64,000 nucleotides of DNA from Dyadobacter psychrophilus (GCF_900167945.1 NZ_FUZA01000002.1:992001-1056000), one strand, 5' to 3'. Positions 44,066 to 54,167 are shown, counted from the stretch's first letter. The notes: generated by a model not told the origin, from the sequence alone. Numbers and translations: made by a program.

Positions 44066-45214
44066 ATGAAAATTAGAAGTTACGAGCTTTTTCAGGTGCC
44101 GCCTAGGTGGTTATTTCTTAAAATAGAGACGGATGAGGGGATTGTTGGCTGGGGCGAGCCTGTTATTGAAGGGAAGGCGGCGACGGTGAAAGCGGCGGTG
44201 ATTGAGTTGATGGATACGCTGATAGGGAAAGATCCGATGGACATTGAAGGGCATTGGAACACCATGTACAGAGGCGGTTTTTACCGCGGTGGGCCTATTT
44301 TGATGAGCGCGATTGCGGGCATCGACCAGGCGCTTTGGGACATTAAAGGGAAATTTTACAATGCACCTGTCTATCAGCTTCTTGGCGGAAAATGCAGGGA
44401 TAAGATCAAGGTTTATTCGTGGATTGGAGGCGATAGGCCTTCGGATGTAGCGATCGCGGCGAAGTTGTCGCTGGATAGCGGCTTCAAAGCTATCAAAATG
44501 AATGCAACGGACGAAATGCAATACATTGATTCCTACGAAAAGATCGATCTGGTTTTGCTCCGGGTTGCTTCTATCCGGGAGGCGGTGGGTTATGCTTTGG
44601 ATATCGGGGTTGATTTTCATGGCCGCTTACATAAGCCGATGGCGAAAGTTTTGGCAAAAGAATTAGAGCAATTCAGGCCGATGTTTATTGAAGAACCGGT
44701 GCTGCCAGAAAACAACGAGGCACTTCGCGAAATTGCCAATCATACATGCATTCCGATCGCCACGGGCGAAAGAATGTTCAGCCGCTGGCAATTCAAAGAG
44801 CTTTTGACACAAGGATATGCAGACATTATCCAACCGGATTTATCGCACGCCGGAGGCATTACCGAATGCAAAAAGATCCTTTCCATGGCTGAGGCTTTTG
44901 ATGTTGCAGCTGCACCACATTGTCCGCTGGGACCCATTGCGCTGGCTGCGTGCCTGCAAGTGGACGCAACTTGCCACAATGCATTTATACAGGAACAAAG
45001 CCTGGGCATTCACTACAATCAGGGAAATGATCTGATGGATTACCTGGAAGACAAAACGGTTTTTACTTATGAAAACGGCTTTGTAAAAATCCCTTCTGGT
45101 CCTGGCTTAGGCATTGAGATCAACGAAGATCAGGTGCGTAGAATGGCCGAAGTGGGGCACAATTGGAAAAACCCGCTTTGGAAACATGAAGACGGAAGCG
45201 CTGCTGAATGGTGA
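44066..45214 (+). CDS. dgoD: D-galactonate dehydratase
   Basis: The start is placed at the ATG at 44066, giving 382 residues, the same as the E. coli enzyme; a TTG at 44057 would add three. It is an enolase-superfamily protein of the mandelate racemase group. The metal ligands Asp183, Glu209 and Glu235 and the catalytic His185 and His285 fall at the exact E. coli positions. It removes water from D-galactonate to give 2-keto-3-deoxy-galactonate. The usual partners (kinase, aldolase, transporter) are not next to it. It converges on the metallophosphoesterase gene 23 bp away. Confidence 0.93.
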   Translation: MKIRSYELFQVPPRWLFLKIETDEGIVGWGEPVIEGKAATVKAAVIELMDTLIGKDPMDIEGHWNTMYRGGFYRGGPILMSAIAGIDQALWDIKGKFYNAPVYQLLGGKCRDKIKVYSWIGGDRPSDVAIAAKLSLDSGFKAIKMNATDEMQYIDSYEKIDLVLLRVASIREAVGYALDIGVDFHGRLHKPMAKVLAKELEQFRPMFIEEPVLPENNEALREIANHTCIPIATGERMFSRWQFKELLTQGYADIIQPDLSHAGGITECKKILSMAEAFDVAAAPHCPLGPIALAACLQVDATCHNAFIQEQSLGIHYNQGNDLMDYLEDKTVFTYENGFVKIPSGPGLGIEINEDQVRRMAEVGHNWKNPLWKHEDGSAAEW

Positions 45215-45237
45215 TTTCCTGAAATGTTCAGGCACGA

Positions 45238-47085
45238 TTAGCGCGATTTTAAAAGGGCAATCTTCCCGTCCATGGTCGTAACCAGCACTTTGCGTTTACC
45301 AATAGGCGTTATGCCACTGACGAGACCATTGGAGATTTTATGTTTCCAGATCGTTTCCCCGCTGCTCCGGTCAATGGCGCAAACCATTCCGGAGTTGCTG
45401 GGGACGTAAAGAATGTTGTTGGTTTCGACCAAGGCCGTTGGGGAAATTTCGTATGGGAGTTTCAGTTTCGCCTTCCAGCTCAGTTCCATAGAATCGGCTT
45501 TGGTAGAAATGCCATAAATGTCGCCGTCCATGGTTTTGACAAAAACCAGGCTGCTGTCTGACGAAAGTCCGATGGATTCACGCACACGCACGGTTGGGAT
45601 TTGTTTGCGCCAGATTACTTCGCCGGAAGTAGCATTAAGCGCGGTCATAAAACGGTCTGGTGCAACAATGAAGACGCGGTTCCCGGAAGCGACGGGATAA
45701 ACAGCTGCTGGTGAATACATTCTGCTAGCAGAACCGTTGTTCCATTTCCAAACCAACGCACCAGTTTTCAAGTCAAGCGCATAAAAGTCATTGGCCCAGC
45801 ATCCGAAAAAGATCTTGCCCTGGTAAATCAATGGCTTCGTGACTACGAATCCTTTTACATCTTTGAAGTCCCAGATTAATTGCCCCGTTTCCAGGTCCAA
45901 TGCCCGGAAATGTCCATCCGAGCCGCCTGTAAAAACATTGCCGTTCGCAATGACAGGATTGGCAACAATCGGTTTTTCAGCGCTGAATTTCCATTTGAGC
46001 TTGCCGGATTTTATATCAACACAATAAATATTTTTGTCACTTGAAGTAATGACAACGCTTGATCCGGATGCGGCGGGAGTGGAGTAGATCTTTCCGTTGG
46101 TTTTGTATTCCCAAAGTTTCCTTCCCTTTTTATTCAAAGCAAACAGCGCGCCTTTTGTATCAGAACATAAAATGACTTTGTTATGCATGATTACGCCTGA
46201 GCCTATATCGCTGTTATCCTGATAGTTCCACAGCATTTTGACATTCCTGAACTGGTCGTTAACAGCATAGGACGGCCGGTAAAACTTTTCAGTGCTTTTT
46301 GAAAACTGGTGGTCTGTTAATGTTACTTCCTTCCATTGTTTAAGACTGTCGGAGAATGGTCTTTTTATCTCAAACGAGGCTTTTCCTTCGCTGATGGTGA
46401 CAATGTTGTAACCGCCGATTTCTTCTTTTGCTCTCAGATTGGAGCGTCCCATCACGCCCGGGATTTTTTCAAAATCGAATGCTTTGTTGCTATGCCCGTG
46501 GCCGCACAGGATCAGCTGCACATTGTTCTTTTTCAATCTGTCCAATGCATCGTACCAGTTGTTGAGCGCTGAATCCTGAGGATAATGGTTGAGGTAAATG
46601 ACGGGCATTTTTTGATCGGGGAGCTTGCTTAATGTGCTGTCTAGCCATACCAGATGTTCCCTCGGAACCTGACCGGGGCCCATGCGCATATTGGGCCCCG
46701 AAGCTGTTCCAAGAAATGCATAACCTTTGTGCTGAAAATAAAAAGATTCGGCACCAAAAATCGTTTTGAAGCTATTGCTCCCGCTTTCCGACCAATTGGA
46801 GTCGTGATTGCCGGGGACAACGTGCCAGGGTTTTTGCAAACTGTCGAGAATCGCCTTGGCCAATTTAATTTCGTCATCCGAACCAAATTCCGTAATGTCT
46901 CCAGTCACGACGACGAAATCCAGCGCCGGATTGGCATTAATATCCTTCACTGTCCGCATGAGATCCTCCGCGCCTGTGGAGCCGCCAACGTGCGTATCGC
47001 TGACAAAAGCGAACTTGAAATTTTCATTTTGACCAAAACAAAACGGAGCACTGCATAGCAACAGGCAAAACGCGAAGTATCTCAT
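45238..47085 (-). CDS. Secreted metallophosphoesterase fused to a PQQ-like beta-propeller
   Basis: This 615-residue protein has a signal peptide (MRYFAFCLLLCSAPFCFG). The N-terminal domain is a calcineurin-like phosphoesterase with Asp30-x-His32, Asp63 in GDITE, Asn93-His94-Asp95 in PGNHD and a GHGHS loop near residue 205. Residues ~290-610 form a beta-propeller with repeated GxLxWKW-type PQQ blades (VWKWNNGS, LSWKAKLK, TIWKHKIS). It should act on a phosphoester, possibly in a surface or periplasmic assembly. It starts 10 bp after the SusD stop, so it belongs to the Sus operon. Confidence 0.85.
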   Translation of the reverse strand: MRYFAFCLLLCSAPFCFGQNENFKFAFVSDTHVGGSTGAEDLMRTVKDINANPALDFVVVTGDITEFGSDDEIKLAKAILDSLQKPWHVVPGNHDSNWSESGSNSFKTIFGAESFYFQHKGYAFLGTASGPNMRMGPGQVPREHLVWLDSTLSKLPDQKMPVIYLNHYPQDSALNNWYDALDRLKKNNVQLILCGHGHSNKAFDFEKIPGVMGRSNLRAKEEIGGYNIVTISEGKASFEIKRPFSDSLKQWKEVTLTDHQFSKSTEKFYRPSYAVNDQFRNVKMLWNYQDNSDIGSGVIMHNKVILCSDTKGALFALNKKGRKLWEYKTNGKIYSTPAASGSSVVITSSDKNIYCVDIKSGKLKWKFSAEKPIVANPVIANGNVFTGGSDGHFRALDLETGQLIWDFKDVKGFVVTKPLIYQGKIFFGCWANDFYALDLKTGALVWKWNNGSASRMYSPAAVYPVASGNRVFIVAPDRFMTALNATSGEVIWRKQIPTVRVRESIGLSSDSSLVFVKTMDGDIYGISTKADSMELSWKAKLKLPYEISPTALVETNNILYVPSNSGMVCAIDRSSGETIWKHKISNGLVSGITPIGKRKVLVTTMDGKIALLKSR

Positions 47086-47095
47086 AATCTGTTAA

Positions 47096-48784
47096 TTATT
47101 CCCAGCCCGGATTTTGTGTAAGTTGTGATCCGGCATCCTGATAAAGCTTGATCTGGTCCAGTGGAATAGGGGTCAGGTAAACTTTCGGGCTTTCAAATAA
47201 ACGTTGCGATTCAGGCTTGGATGCGGGAATAATGTAACCTTCGGCAGCACCGCCTTCAATGATCGCATCGGTGTTGGGATAATCTGCTTTCTTGATCCAC
47301 GCGCCCCTGTTAATGTCTGCGTTCGCCTTTGTATCAGAATATTCCAGCTTTTTCCAGCGGGTAAGGTCATTTAATCTAAAACCTTCCATCATTAACTCCA
47401 CACGCCGCTCACGGCGTATTTCCCAGATTAATGCAGGCACTGTTTTGTCGCGTTTGGGATCGTCATACACTTTTCCGTTCACTGCCGGTAAGCCGCCCAA
47501 AACCTCCAAAGGCGGCAAAGCGATGCCCGGACGTGCGCGCAACATATTAACCGACGCATCCAGATCTGCCTGAACAATGGCACCCAATTCCGCAGCAGCT
47601 TCGGCATAATTGATCAAAACTTCACCATAGCGGATAACCGGGCCGTCTGTCTGGTTTAACGAACCGCTTCCTTCCGGCAATTCTTTGGTTTCCTCATTCA
47701 GGAATTTCAATGTTGCATAGCCGCTCGAAGCTGCGTTCGGCGCATATTTGCTCACGCGCAAGGCATCCACAAATGTGGACGTAATGCGCGGATCGCGGTT
47801 AGTCATCACATTTTTGATTGTTTTGTCACCCAAATACAGTGGCGAAACAGTGATAGGAAGCCCATCTTTTGACAAATAACTTTCAATAGCATTTTTGGAC
47901 GCTCCGGATTGCGGTTCTTTGTTGTTATAGCTGTTTAAACTGTGCGTAAGCTGGCCGGTTTCATATTTTCGATACAAAATCATTTCCTTAGAACCGGCTA
48001 GTGTAATAGACGAAAACAACGAACGATAGTTTTCCGCAATCGAATAGCGACCCGACTTAATCACTTCATTAGCAGCCCATTTTGCGGCTTCCAAGTATGT
48101 TTTCGCTCTTGCCTGATCAATGTTGTGATATTTGAGATAAGTCCCTTCAAACAGAAACACGCGTGACATAAAAGCCAGCACGACGGATTTATTTACAGTC
48201 AAACCTTTTTCCCCATCATCGGCTCGCACATTTTCGGCAGCAAACTGGAAATCTTCCAAAACCTTGTCCATCACTTCTGTGCGAGGCTGGCGTGGTTTGT
48301 ATAATCCGGCTACGTCGGTTTCCTTCAATGCTTTATCATAAAAAGGCACATCGCCGTAAGTCCGCACCAGGTCATGATATTCCATGGCCCTGAAAAACCG
48401 CGCGATCCCTGACCAATGCGCAATGGCTTCCTGCTCCATAGGAACGGTCTGGATGCGGTCCAGGAAAAGATTCGCCTTTCTGACCCAGGTGAAAGTCCAG
48501 GTGGTGGAGGTTGCAGGGATGTTTTTGGTAAACTGCGTTGGGCTTAGCGGGGCAAAATCATCATTTAATGTTTGTCCCGTAAAATATCTGCCGAATGTAA
48601 AACCTGAGCCGTACGCTGAAAAATAATTAGGATAAAATCCCCAGGCAAAGGTTCTTACATTCTTTTCATTGGTCCAATAACTGTCGTCCGTGAGCGCATC
48701 CAGCGGTTCGCGGGTGAGGAAATGTTCCTTACATCCCGTAATAGCAAGCAGCGAAATGGAAAGGATGAGAAATATCTTTTTCAT
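47096..48784 (-). CDS. SusD/RagB-family glycan-binding lipoprotein
   Basis: This 562-residue outer-membrane lipoprotein has a signal ending in a lipobox (LSISLLAITGCKEH, Cys18). TPR-like helices and the C-terminal SusD domain with WEIRRERRVELMMEGFRLNDLTRWKKLEY are typical. SusD proteins form a lid on the SusC channel and bind the polysaccharide. It lies 18 bp downstream of susC. The glycan cannot be read from sequence. Confidence 0.94.
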   Translation of the reverse strand: MKKIFLILSISLLAITGCKEHFLTREPLDALTDDSYWTNEKNVRTFAWGFYPNYFSAYGSGFTFGRYFTGQTLNDDFAPLSPTQFTKNIPATSTTWTFTWVRKANLFLDRIQTVPMEQEAIAHWSGIARFFRAMEYHDLVRTYGDVPFYDKALKETDVAGLYKPRQPRTEVMDKVLEDFQFAAENVRADDGEKGLTVNKSVVLAFMSRVFLFEGTYLKYHNIDQARAKTYLEAAKWAANEVIKSGRYSIAENYRSLFSSITLAGSKEMILYRKYETGQLTHSLNSYNNKEPQSGASKNAIESYLSKDGLPITVSPLYLGDKTIKNVMTNRDPRITSTFVDALRVSKYAPNAASSGYATLKFLNEETKELPEGSGSLNQTDGPVIRYGEVLINYAEAAAELGAIVQADLDASVNMLRARPGIALPPLEVLGGLPAVNGKVYDDPKRDKTVPALIWEIRRERRVELMMEGFRLNDLTRWKKLEYSDTKANADINRGAWIKKADYPNTDAIIEGGAAEGYIIPASKPESQRLFESPKVYLTPIPLDQIKLYQDAGSQLTQNPGWE

Positions 48785-48802
48785 AATGACTGTGTTTTTA
48801 GA

Positions 48803-51800
48803 TTAGAATGTAAGTTGAAGACCCATAGAAACACTTCGGCGATAAGGATAAACCCTTCCAAAAGTCGCGCGATCAATCGTCGAGTTACGGAAATCAACTT
48901 CTGGATCGATAGGAACGTCGAGATTGTCAAACTCAAATAAATTCTCCCCGTTCACATAAATCCGCAGGTTCTGCATCCTGATTTTCTGGGTCAGCCGCGC
49001 TGGCAAACGGTAACCGAAATTCACACTTTTCATTCTCAGGTAGGACATATCGAGCAGATATTTGTCCTGGATCAGGAAGTTCTGCGTGTTGTTGGATTGT
49101 CCTGTATTTGTAGGTCGCGGGTAAAATGCGTCTTGCCGTTCAGGTGTCCAGTAATCCATCTGATGCGCATACATGGCATCATTAGGATTATTTCCGGGAA
49201 TAAAAATGGAGCCGGAAGCCCAGAGATCACGCTTGCCAACACCCTGCATGAATATATTCAGATCAAAACCTTTCCAATCGGCGCCTAAGCGGATTCCGTA
49301 TTGATAGCGCGGCGTCGTATTTCCGATCACTTTCAAATCGCCGTGATCGTCCAGGCTGCTGCTGCCGGTGAAAACTGTTCCATCGCCATTCAGATCTTTG
49401 TATTTAATGTCACCCGGGCCATAGAAGAATGTGCCCGATTCGTGCTTGGTCTGATTAGGAATGCCATCTTTGAGAATGTAATGACCGGCCGCGTCTGTGA
49501 TCAATGTGCCATCCGTGTTTTGCTGGAAGTCATCGTTCCTGAAAAAACGGTCTGTTTCGTAACCCCAGATCTCGCCTAAGATTTTGCCTTTATAATTTCC
49601 GTTGACCAAATTTCCGTCGAACCTGGTGATCTTCTCTTTGAAATCAGACAATGATAAACCTACGCTGAAATTGAAGCCGCTTGCCAGACTTTGCCGCCAA
49701 TCGAGTGCGATTTCCCAGCCGGTTGTCTGCATTTCACCATAATTTCTTCTCGGAGGCGTTGCTCCGAAGCTGCTCGGAAGCACAATTCCGCCCGTGATCA
49801 TATCGCTTGTGGTGCGTTGATACCAGTCGTATGTGACGGCCAGGCGGTTATTGAAAAGGCTTGCGTCCAGACCAAAATCCAGCGTGTTGATCTTCTCCCA
49901 GGTGAGCGAAGGCGGCACGAGTGAGGGCGTGGCTACGGTAACCATGTTGCTCGTCCCAATCCACCAGTTGGAAGCAGAAGATGCCATAGTAGGACGGAAT
50001 GTTGTGCTGCCTACGTCCGTATTTCCCAGTGATCCCCAAGATCCGCGAATTTTCAGATTGTCGAGAACCGGCTTGCTGAATGACATAAACGGCTCGGCAG
50101 TAAGCACATATCCCGCTGAAACAGAAGGGAAAAACGCCCATTGGCTATTGTCGGGAAAGAATGATGAGCCATCGTAACGACCATTCACTTCGAATAAAAA
50201 CTTGTCATTGAATGTGTAATTGATCCTTCCGAAATAACCCTGCGTAGCCCAATGGCCCCTGAAACCATCCACATATTGATCGCCCGTTGCGAGCGGCAAC
50301 TCTCCATGCGTTTGATCCAGCAAGCCGCGCCTTTCGGAGGATTGGCCCCATCTTTTGAATAAATCCAGGTCCATACCCGCCAGGAATTTCAGCGAATGCT
50401 TTTCCACATCTTTGGAATAAGTGGCAAACGCTTTGAAAGTGTGCATTTCATTCCAGTTGGAGTTGTATTTGACCCGGTCGTAAGTGGCGCTAGTGTAAGC
50501 TTCGTATTTCAATGGCACGCCGTTCCACTGGTTCCAGGCCGTAACCGTTCCGCCGACTTCGCGAATGTGGTCGTTGGTGTTGGAATAGGTGTAATTGGCA
50601 TCAATAGTAAGGTCTTTCGCCAGCTTAAACTGACCGCCAACTGTTGCCCGGATGAAATTGGAAGAGTAATTGATCATATTGGCCTGCTGAACTTCCGTAA
50701 CCACATTCCGGAACGGCTTGCCTTCGTAAGTGCCATACGGGTAAACCGAATGCCAGCGATACAAATAATAAAGCGGGTCATAAGTTGTTCCGCCAAATGA
50801 GAATGGACTTTCCGCTACGTTTTTGGACAGTAACAGTTTGGCATTCAGGCTAAACCATTTGTTCAGATCAGAGTTTATGCTGAATGTGCCGCTATACCGT
50901 TTGAAAAGGTCTGTTTTTTCTTTCAAAACCCCTTCCTGGCCCATATAACCCAGGCTAACATTGTAGCTGGTTTTGTCGTTTCCTCCGGTAAAGCCCAGAT
51001 TATGATTGCTTTGCGGTGCCCACTTGCGCATATACATGTCTCCGGCATCCCAGGGGCGGTAAAAATAAAGCCGTCCGTCCTTAATCTCGAAATCGCGGCC
51101 AAGCACCATTTCGTTGCCCAAATCCTGGCCGCCATATTGCGCTTCCCAATCCCGGATTTTTTGAATGCTTTCGTCTGTAAAATACATGCCCACCGTTCCG
51201 AATGTGGTTGCCGATGGGTTATTGCGTTTTGCTGCCAGCAATGCATATTCCGGTCCGTCAGCCGCCGGAGCGAGCTTTGGCGTGTTTGTTGGCGTGCTTT
51301 GTGAAAAATTGGTAGAGTAAGAGATTTGATTTCGCGTATTTTTCTTTCCTGATTTTGAAGTAATTAAAACAACGCCCCACGCGGCACGACTTCCGTAAAT
51401 GGAAGTGGAAGCTGCATCTTTCAGCACCGATATGGATTGAATGTCGTCCGGATTAACGAGTAGCAGGCTCTGAATTTCAACATTATCCAATAGTATAAGC
51501 GGCTGGGCTCCATTGCCGGCATTGAGCGAACCGACCATTCCGCGAAGGCGGATCTGCGGGCTGCTGCCCAGGTCGCCGGTTGTTGTTGTAATGGTTAATC
51601 CCGGAACGGCGCCTTGCAAGGCCCGGCCTACATCCGTCACAGGCCGCGACTGCATGGTTTTGTCTACATCAACCGTACTGACCGCACCAGTTAAATTGGC
51701 CTTTTTCTGCGTTCCATAACCCACTACTACGACCTCGCTCAGGCTTTTCGTGTCTTCCTTTAATGCAATTGCTAGCTCGGTATTATTTCCGACCGGAACT

Positions 51801-52411
51801 TCCCGGGTTTGAAAACCAATGAAGGAAAAGATCAAAACGGCTGATTCTGAGTCTACCCTGATTTTAAAATTCCCGTTTTCATCCGTCAGAGAGCCGTCCG
51901 AAGTGCCTTTCACAAGCACACTTACGCCAGGCAACGGGCTATTTTCTGAATCCGTAACCTGACCTTTAATGAGAATATCCCTCGTTATCTGAACCGAAGG
52001 CGCTTGGCCCGAGGTCAGCGGGCGGTTCGTGAGGCTTTCCAGTGCTCCCGGCTGATCGCGGGTTTTGAAAACCACAATACTTTCCTCCGTTTCCCTGAAA
52101 GAGTAGGGGGTGTCGGCTAAAACCGATTCCAGCACTTCCTTGACGCTCGTTTCCTGGAAATTACTGCTATGGATCTTTATTTTTCTGACCTCTTTGTTAT
52201 TGTAGGAAAAGTCTATGCGACTTGCTTTACTAATTTTTTCAATGGCTTTTTCGAGCGAAACATCACTGAAACTGATCGTGACTTTTTTGCTCATGAGACG
52301 CTGACTGTAACCATTTTCCGCCAGCAAAGTCCCCGCCGTAGTAACCAACACCCCAAACGCGATCAATCCGGCCCTCATGACTCTGATTAGTTTAGTAGTT
52401 CTTCTTTTCAT
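48803..52411 (-). CDS. SusC/RagA-family TonB-dependent receptor with STN domain
   Basis: This 1202-residue receptor starts with a signal region (~1-36). An STN domain (~45-115) follows, which in this subgroup contacts a FecR-type anti-sigma. Next come a carboxypeptidase-D-like domain (~147-230, GQVTDSENSPLPGVSVLVKGT), the SusC plug with VVVGYGTQKKANLTGAV, and a barrel ending in MGLQLTF, an aromatic C-terminus. It imports oligosaccharides across the outer membrane using TonB energy. The adjacent FecI/FecR genes match the STN domain. Confidence 0.95.
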   Translation of the reverse strand: MKRRTTKLIRVMRAGLIAFGVLVTTAGTLLAENGYSQRLMSKKVTISFSDVSLEKAIEKISKASRIDFSYNNKEVRKIKIHSSNFQETSVKEVLESVLADTPYSFRETEESIVVFKTRDQPGALESLTNRPLTSGQAPSVQITRDILIKGQVTDSENSPLPGVSVLVKGTSDGSLTDENGNFKIRVDSESAVLIFSFIGFQTREVPVGNNTELAIALKEDTKSLSEVVVVGYGTQKKANLTGAVSTVDVDKTMQSRPVTDVGRALQGAVPGLTITTTTGDLGSSPQIRLRGMVGSLNAGNGAQPLILLDNVEIQSLLLVNPDDIQSISVLKDAASTSIYGSRAAWGVVLITSKSGKKNTRNQISYSTNFSQSTPTNTPKLAPAADGPEYALLAAKRNNPSATTFGTVGMYFTDESIQKIRDWEAQYGGQDLGNEMVLGRDFEIKDGRLYFYRPWDAGDMYMRKWAPQSNHNLGFTGGNDKTSYNVSLGYMGQEGVLKEKTDLFKRYSGTFSINSDLNKWFSLNAKLLLSKNVAESPFSFGGTTYDPLYYLYRWHSVYPYGTYEGKPFRNVVTEVQQANMINYSSNFIRATVGGQFKLAKDLTIDANYTYSNTNDHIREVGGTVTAWNQWNGVPLKYEAYTSATYDRVKYNSNWNEMHTFKAFATYSKDVEKHSLKFLAGMDLDLFKRWGQSSERRGLLDQTHGELPLATGDQYVDGFRGHWATQGYFGRINYTFNDKFLFEVNGRYDGSSFFPDNSQWAFFPSVSAGYVLTAEPFMSFSKPVLDNLKIRGSWGSLGNTDVGSTTFRPTMASSASNWWIGTSNMVTVATPSLVPPSLTWEKINTLDFGLDASLFNNRLAVTYDWYQRTTSDMITGGIVLPSSFGATPPRRNYGEMQTTGWEIALDWRQSLASGFNFSVGLSLSDFKEKITRFDGNLVNGNYKGKILGEIWGYETDRFFRNDDFQQNTDGTLITDAAGHYILKDGIPNQTKHESGTFFYGPGDIKYKDLNGDGTVFTGSSSLDDHGDLKVIGNTTPRYQYGIRLGADWKGFDLNIFMQGVGKRDLWASGSIFIPGNNPNDAMYAHQMDYWTPERQDAFYPRPTNTGQSNNTQNFLIQDKYLLDMSYLRMKSVNFGYRLPARLTQKIRMQNLRIYVNGENLFEFDNLDVPIDPEVDFRNSTIDRATFGRVYPYRRSVSMGLQLTF

Positions 52412-52433
52412 AAATTAGCTAGGTTTAGTAAAC

Positions 52434-52539
52434 ACTTATTAAACACGGCAAAAGCCGGGGTGTGGATCCGTCAAAATCAGCCCCCGGGTTTGTATTTATT
52501 CGTGCTGGGCCTGTTCGCGCAGGTCCAGCATTTTTTTTT
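52434..52539 (+). ncRNA. Candidate cis-antisense RNA opposing the susC leader
   Basis: A plus-strand transcript is suggested by the strong terminator at 52504-52539, which points against the operon. A near-consensus -7 element TAGGTTTA lies at 52420-52427 (last base off). Starting near 52434 it would give about 105 nt, including a CGGC/GCCG hairpin at 52447-52458. It covers most of the susC 5' leader. Antisense RNAs opposing susC genes are known in Bacteroides (DonS). Promoter strength is weak and the start is inferred. Confidence 0.3.
52504..52539 (+). terminator. Plus-strand intrinsic terminator between fecR and susC
   Basis: GCTGGGCCTG (52504-52513) pairs with CAGGTCCAGC (52520-52529) over ten base pairs, one of them G-T. 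The loop has six nt, and then come one A and nine T residues. The T tract lies on the plus strand, while the surrounding genes run on the minus strand. In the minus direction the stem carries an A-C mismatch and no T tract. It overlaps the end of fecR by two bases. Confidence 0.75.
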
Positions 52540-53425
52540 ACTGGCAGCCCTCTCCGCTTACGTTCACCTCCTTTCCGTTTATTTCGTAGCGGATCCCCTG
52601 AATGTCACTGACAAGGTCCATCACACTTTCCAGGCTCTGATGCGTACTAAACCGAATGCTGTTCTCGCATTCTTTAAATTTTTGCCTATCAAAGTGAATG
52701 CTCACCTGATAGGCATTTTCCACAGCTAATATCAAATCTTCAAAGCGCACTGACTTTAATATCACATTTCCCGATTTCCAGTCGACCGATTCGGTCGCTT
52801 CCACCAGCATTTCTTTTTCGTTTCCACTGTTTTTATCAAAAATCACTTCCTGGTCTTTTTCCAAAAGCGCAAGCGGTTCAGCACCGCGTGAAACAGCCAC
52901 TTTTCCACTCACAACGGTCACAATTTCATGGGCTAATTTCGTATAGGCCTTCACTCTGAATGAGGTTCCAAGCACCCGTGTGTCAAGGTGGGAGCTGTGA
53001 ACTGTGAATGGTGCCGTTGTGTCCCTTTTGACCTGAAAAAATCCTTCGCCTTCTTCCAGAAATACTTCACGGGTCTTCCCGAAGCTGGCCGGATAGCGCA
53101 AGACACTGGCTGCATTGAGCCAGACGTGCGAGCCATCGGGCAGGATAATTTCCCGCGTTGCACCTGTTGGAGCAGTTATGGTAATCATGTCCTCAGAGCC
53201 GGAATTATTTAAATTATATATATAAATCCCTGCTGCTGAAAGTATTATGAATGTCAGCGACGCGGCGACGGCATACCACTTCCGGAAAAATATATTTCGG
53301 TTTTTGTTAAAATTTAATGTTTTGTCGATCCGGGCTTTTATTTCTTCTCCTTTCGGTTCATGCTTGTTTTCACCGTCTGAAGGAGGTTCAAGTCCCAGGC
53401 TTTTATAGAGGTCGTCAATGTCCAT
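52538..53425 (-). CDS. FecR-family anti-sigma factor
   Basis: This 295-residue protein has a short cytoplasmic N-terminal sigma-binding region (~1-50), one membrane helix (~52-72), and a periplasmic FecR domain (ITAPTGATREIILPDGSHVWLNAASVLRYP). A C-terminal DUF4974 domain begins near residue 225. It receives the signal from the STN domain of the SusC protein and controls the sigma factor upstream. It starts 113 bp after the sigma gene stop. The gap to susC (126 bp) contains the antisense-oriented terminator. Confidence 0.93.
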   Translation of the reverse strand: MDIDDLYKSLGLEPPSDGENKHEPKGEEIKARIDKTLNFNKNRNIFFRKWYAVAASLTFIILSAAGIYIYNLNNSGSEDMITITAPTGATREIILPDGSHVWLNAASVLRYPASFGKTREVFLEEGEGFFQVKRDTTAPFTVHSSHLDTRVLGTSFRVKAYTKLAHEIVTVVSGKVAVSRGAEPLALLEKDQEVIFDKNSGNEKEMLVEATESVDWKSGNVILKSVRFEDLILAVENAYQVSIHFDRQKFKECENSIRFSTHQSLESVMDLVSDIQGIRYEINGKEVNVSGEGCQ

Positions 53426-53538
53426 TGAGTGCGATTTTTTATTGATCCCTTAAAACGCGGGATCATAAATGGTGCTGATAATGACATGACGGATGGCCGG
53501 GGCGGTGGTACTATGCCCGCCGAAATTTTTTCACATTT

Positions 53539-54084
53539 TTACAGATGCAGTTCTTTCAGCCGGAGCCGCCGGATGGCGTTGCTGATCTGGTTTTTGACGG
53601 TTTGGGGAGATAGGGAAAGCTTTTGGGCGATTTCTACCGTTGATAAATGCTCTTGCCGGCTTAGTAGAAAGATCTTCCGCATACCAGCGGGCAGGTTTTC
53701 CACTTCGGCCATCAACTGCTTTTCAATGTCATCCGACGCGACCGCATCGAAAAACTGGTTTTCATTCGCTGATGTTCGCTCCAGGATGTCTTGCTGAACA
53801 CGCAAACGAAATGCTTCTTTCCGGTTTTGATCAATGAGCCGGTTGATCAGCATGGTGTGCAGATATCCGATAAATGTGCTGTGTATGGTTATTTCCTGCC
53901 GTTTGTTCCAGATGTCTACGAACAGGTCATGAACGAGGTCTTCGGCCAGCGAAGCATTATGCAGCTTTTTGAAACCAATGTCGTAAATCACCTTCCAGTA
54001 ACGGACATACAGCTCATTGAAGGCGTTTCTGTCATCCCCATCCTTCAAAAGATTCATTAAAGCTATGTCTGATAAATCGTTCAA
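53539..54084 (-). CDS. ECF sigma factor (FecI-like, Bacteroidota type)
   Basis: This 181-residue sigma factor has region 2 (FNELYVRYWKVIYDIGFKKLHNASLAEDLVHDLFVDIWNKR, cited only by position ~19-59) and region 4 with a helix-turn-helix near residues 150-172 (STVEIAQKLSLSPQTVKNQI). It directs RNA polymerase to the Sus genes when released by the FecR protein. It is preceded by the lyase gene on the same strand (83-bp gap). Confidence 0.94.
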   Translation of the reverse strand: MNDLSDIALMNLLKDGDDRNAFNELYVRYWKVIYDIGFKKLHNASLAEDLVHDLFVDIWNKRQEITIHSTFIGYLHTMLINRLIDQNRKEAFRLRVQQDILERTSANENQFFDAVASDDIEKQLMAEVENLPAGMRKIFLLSRQEHLSTVEIAQKLSLSPQTVKNQISNAIRRLRLKELHL

Positions 54085-54167
54085 ATGTTTAATGCGGAAA
54101 ATGACGAGATAGGCAGAAAGGAAAATCGGACTCTAACTTATGCAAACGGGCATAGAATTACAACCAC

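Noticed and set aside
53429..53797. Plus-strand ORF opposite the FecI gene
   Set aside because: Shadow of the sigma factor coding region, with no domain.
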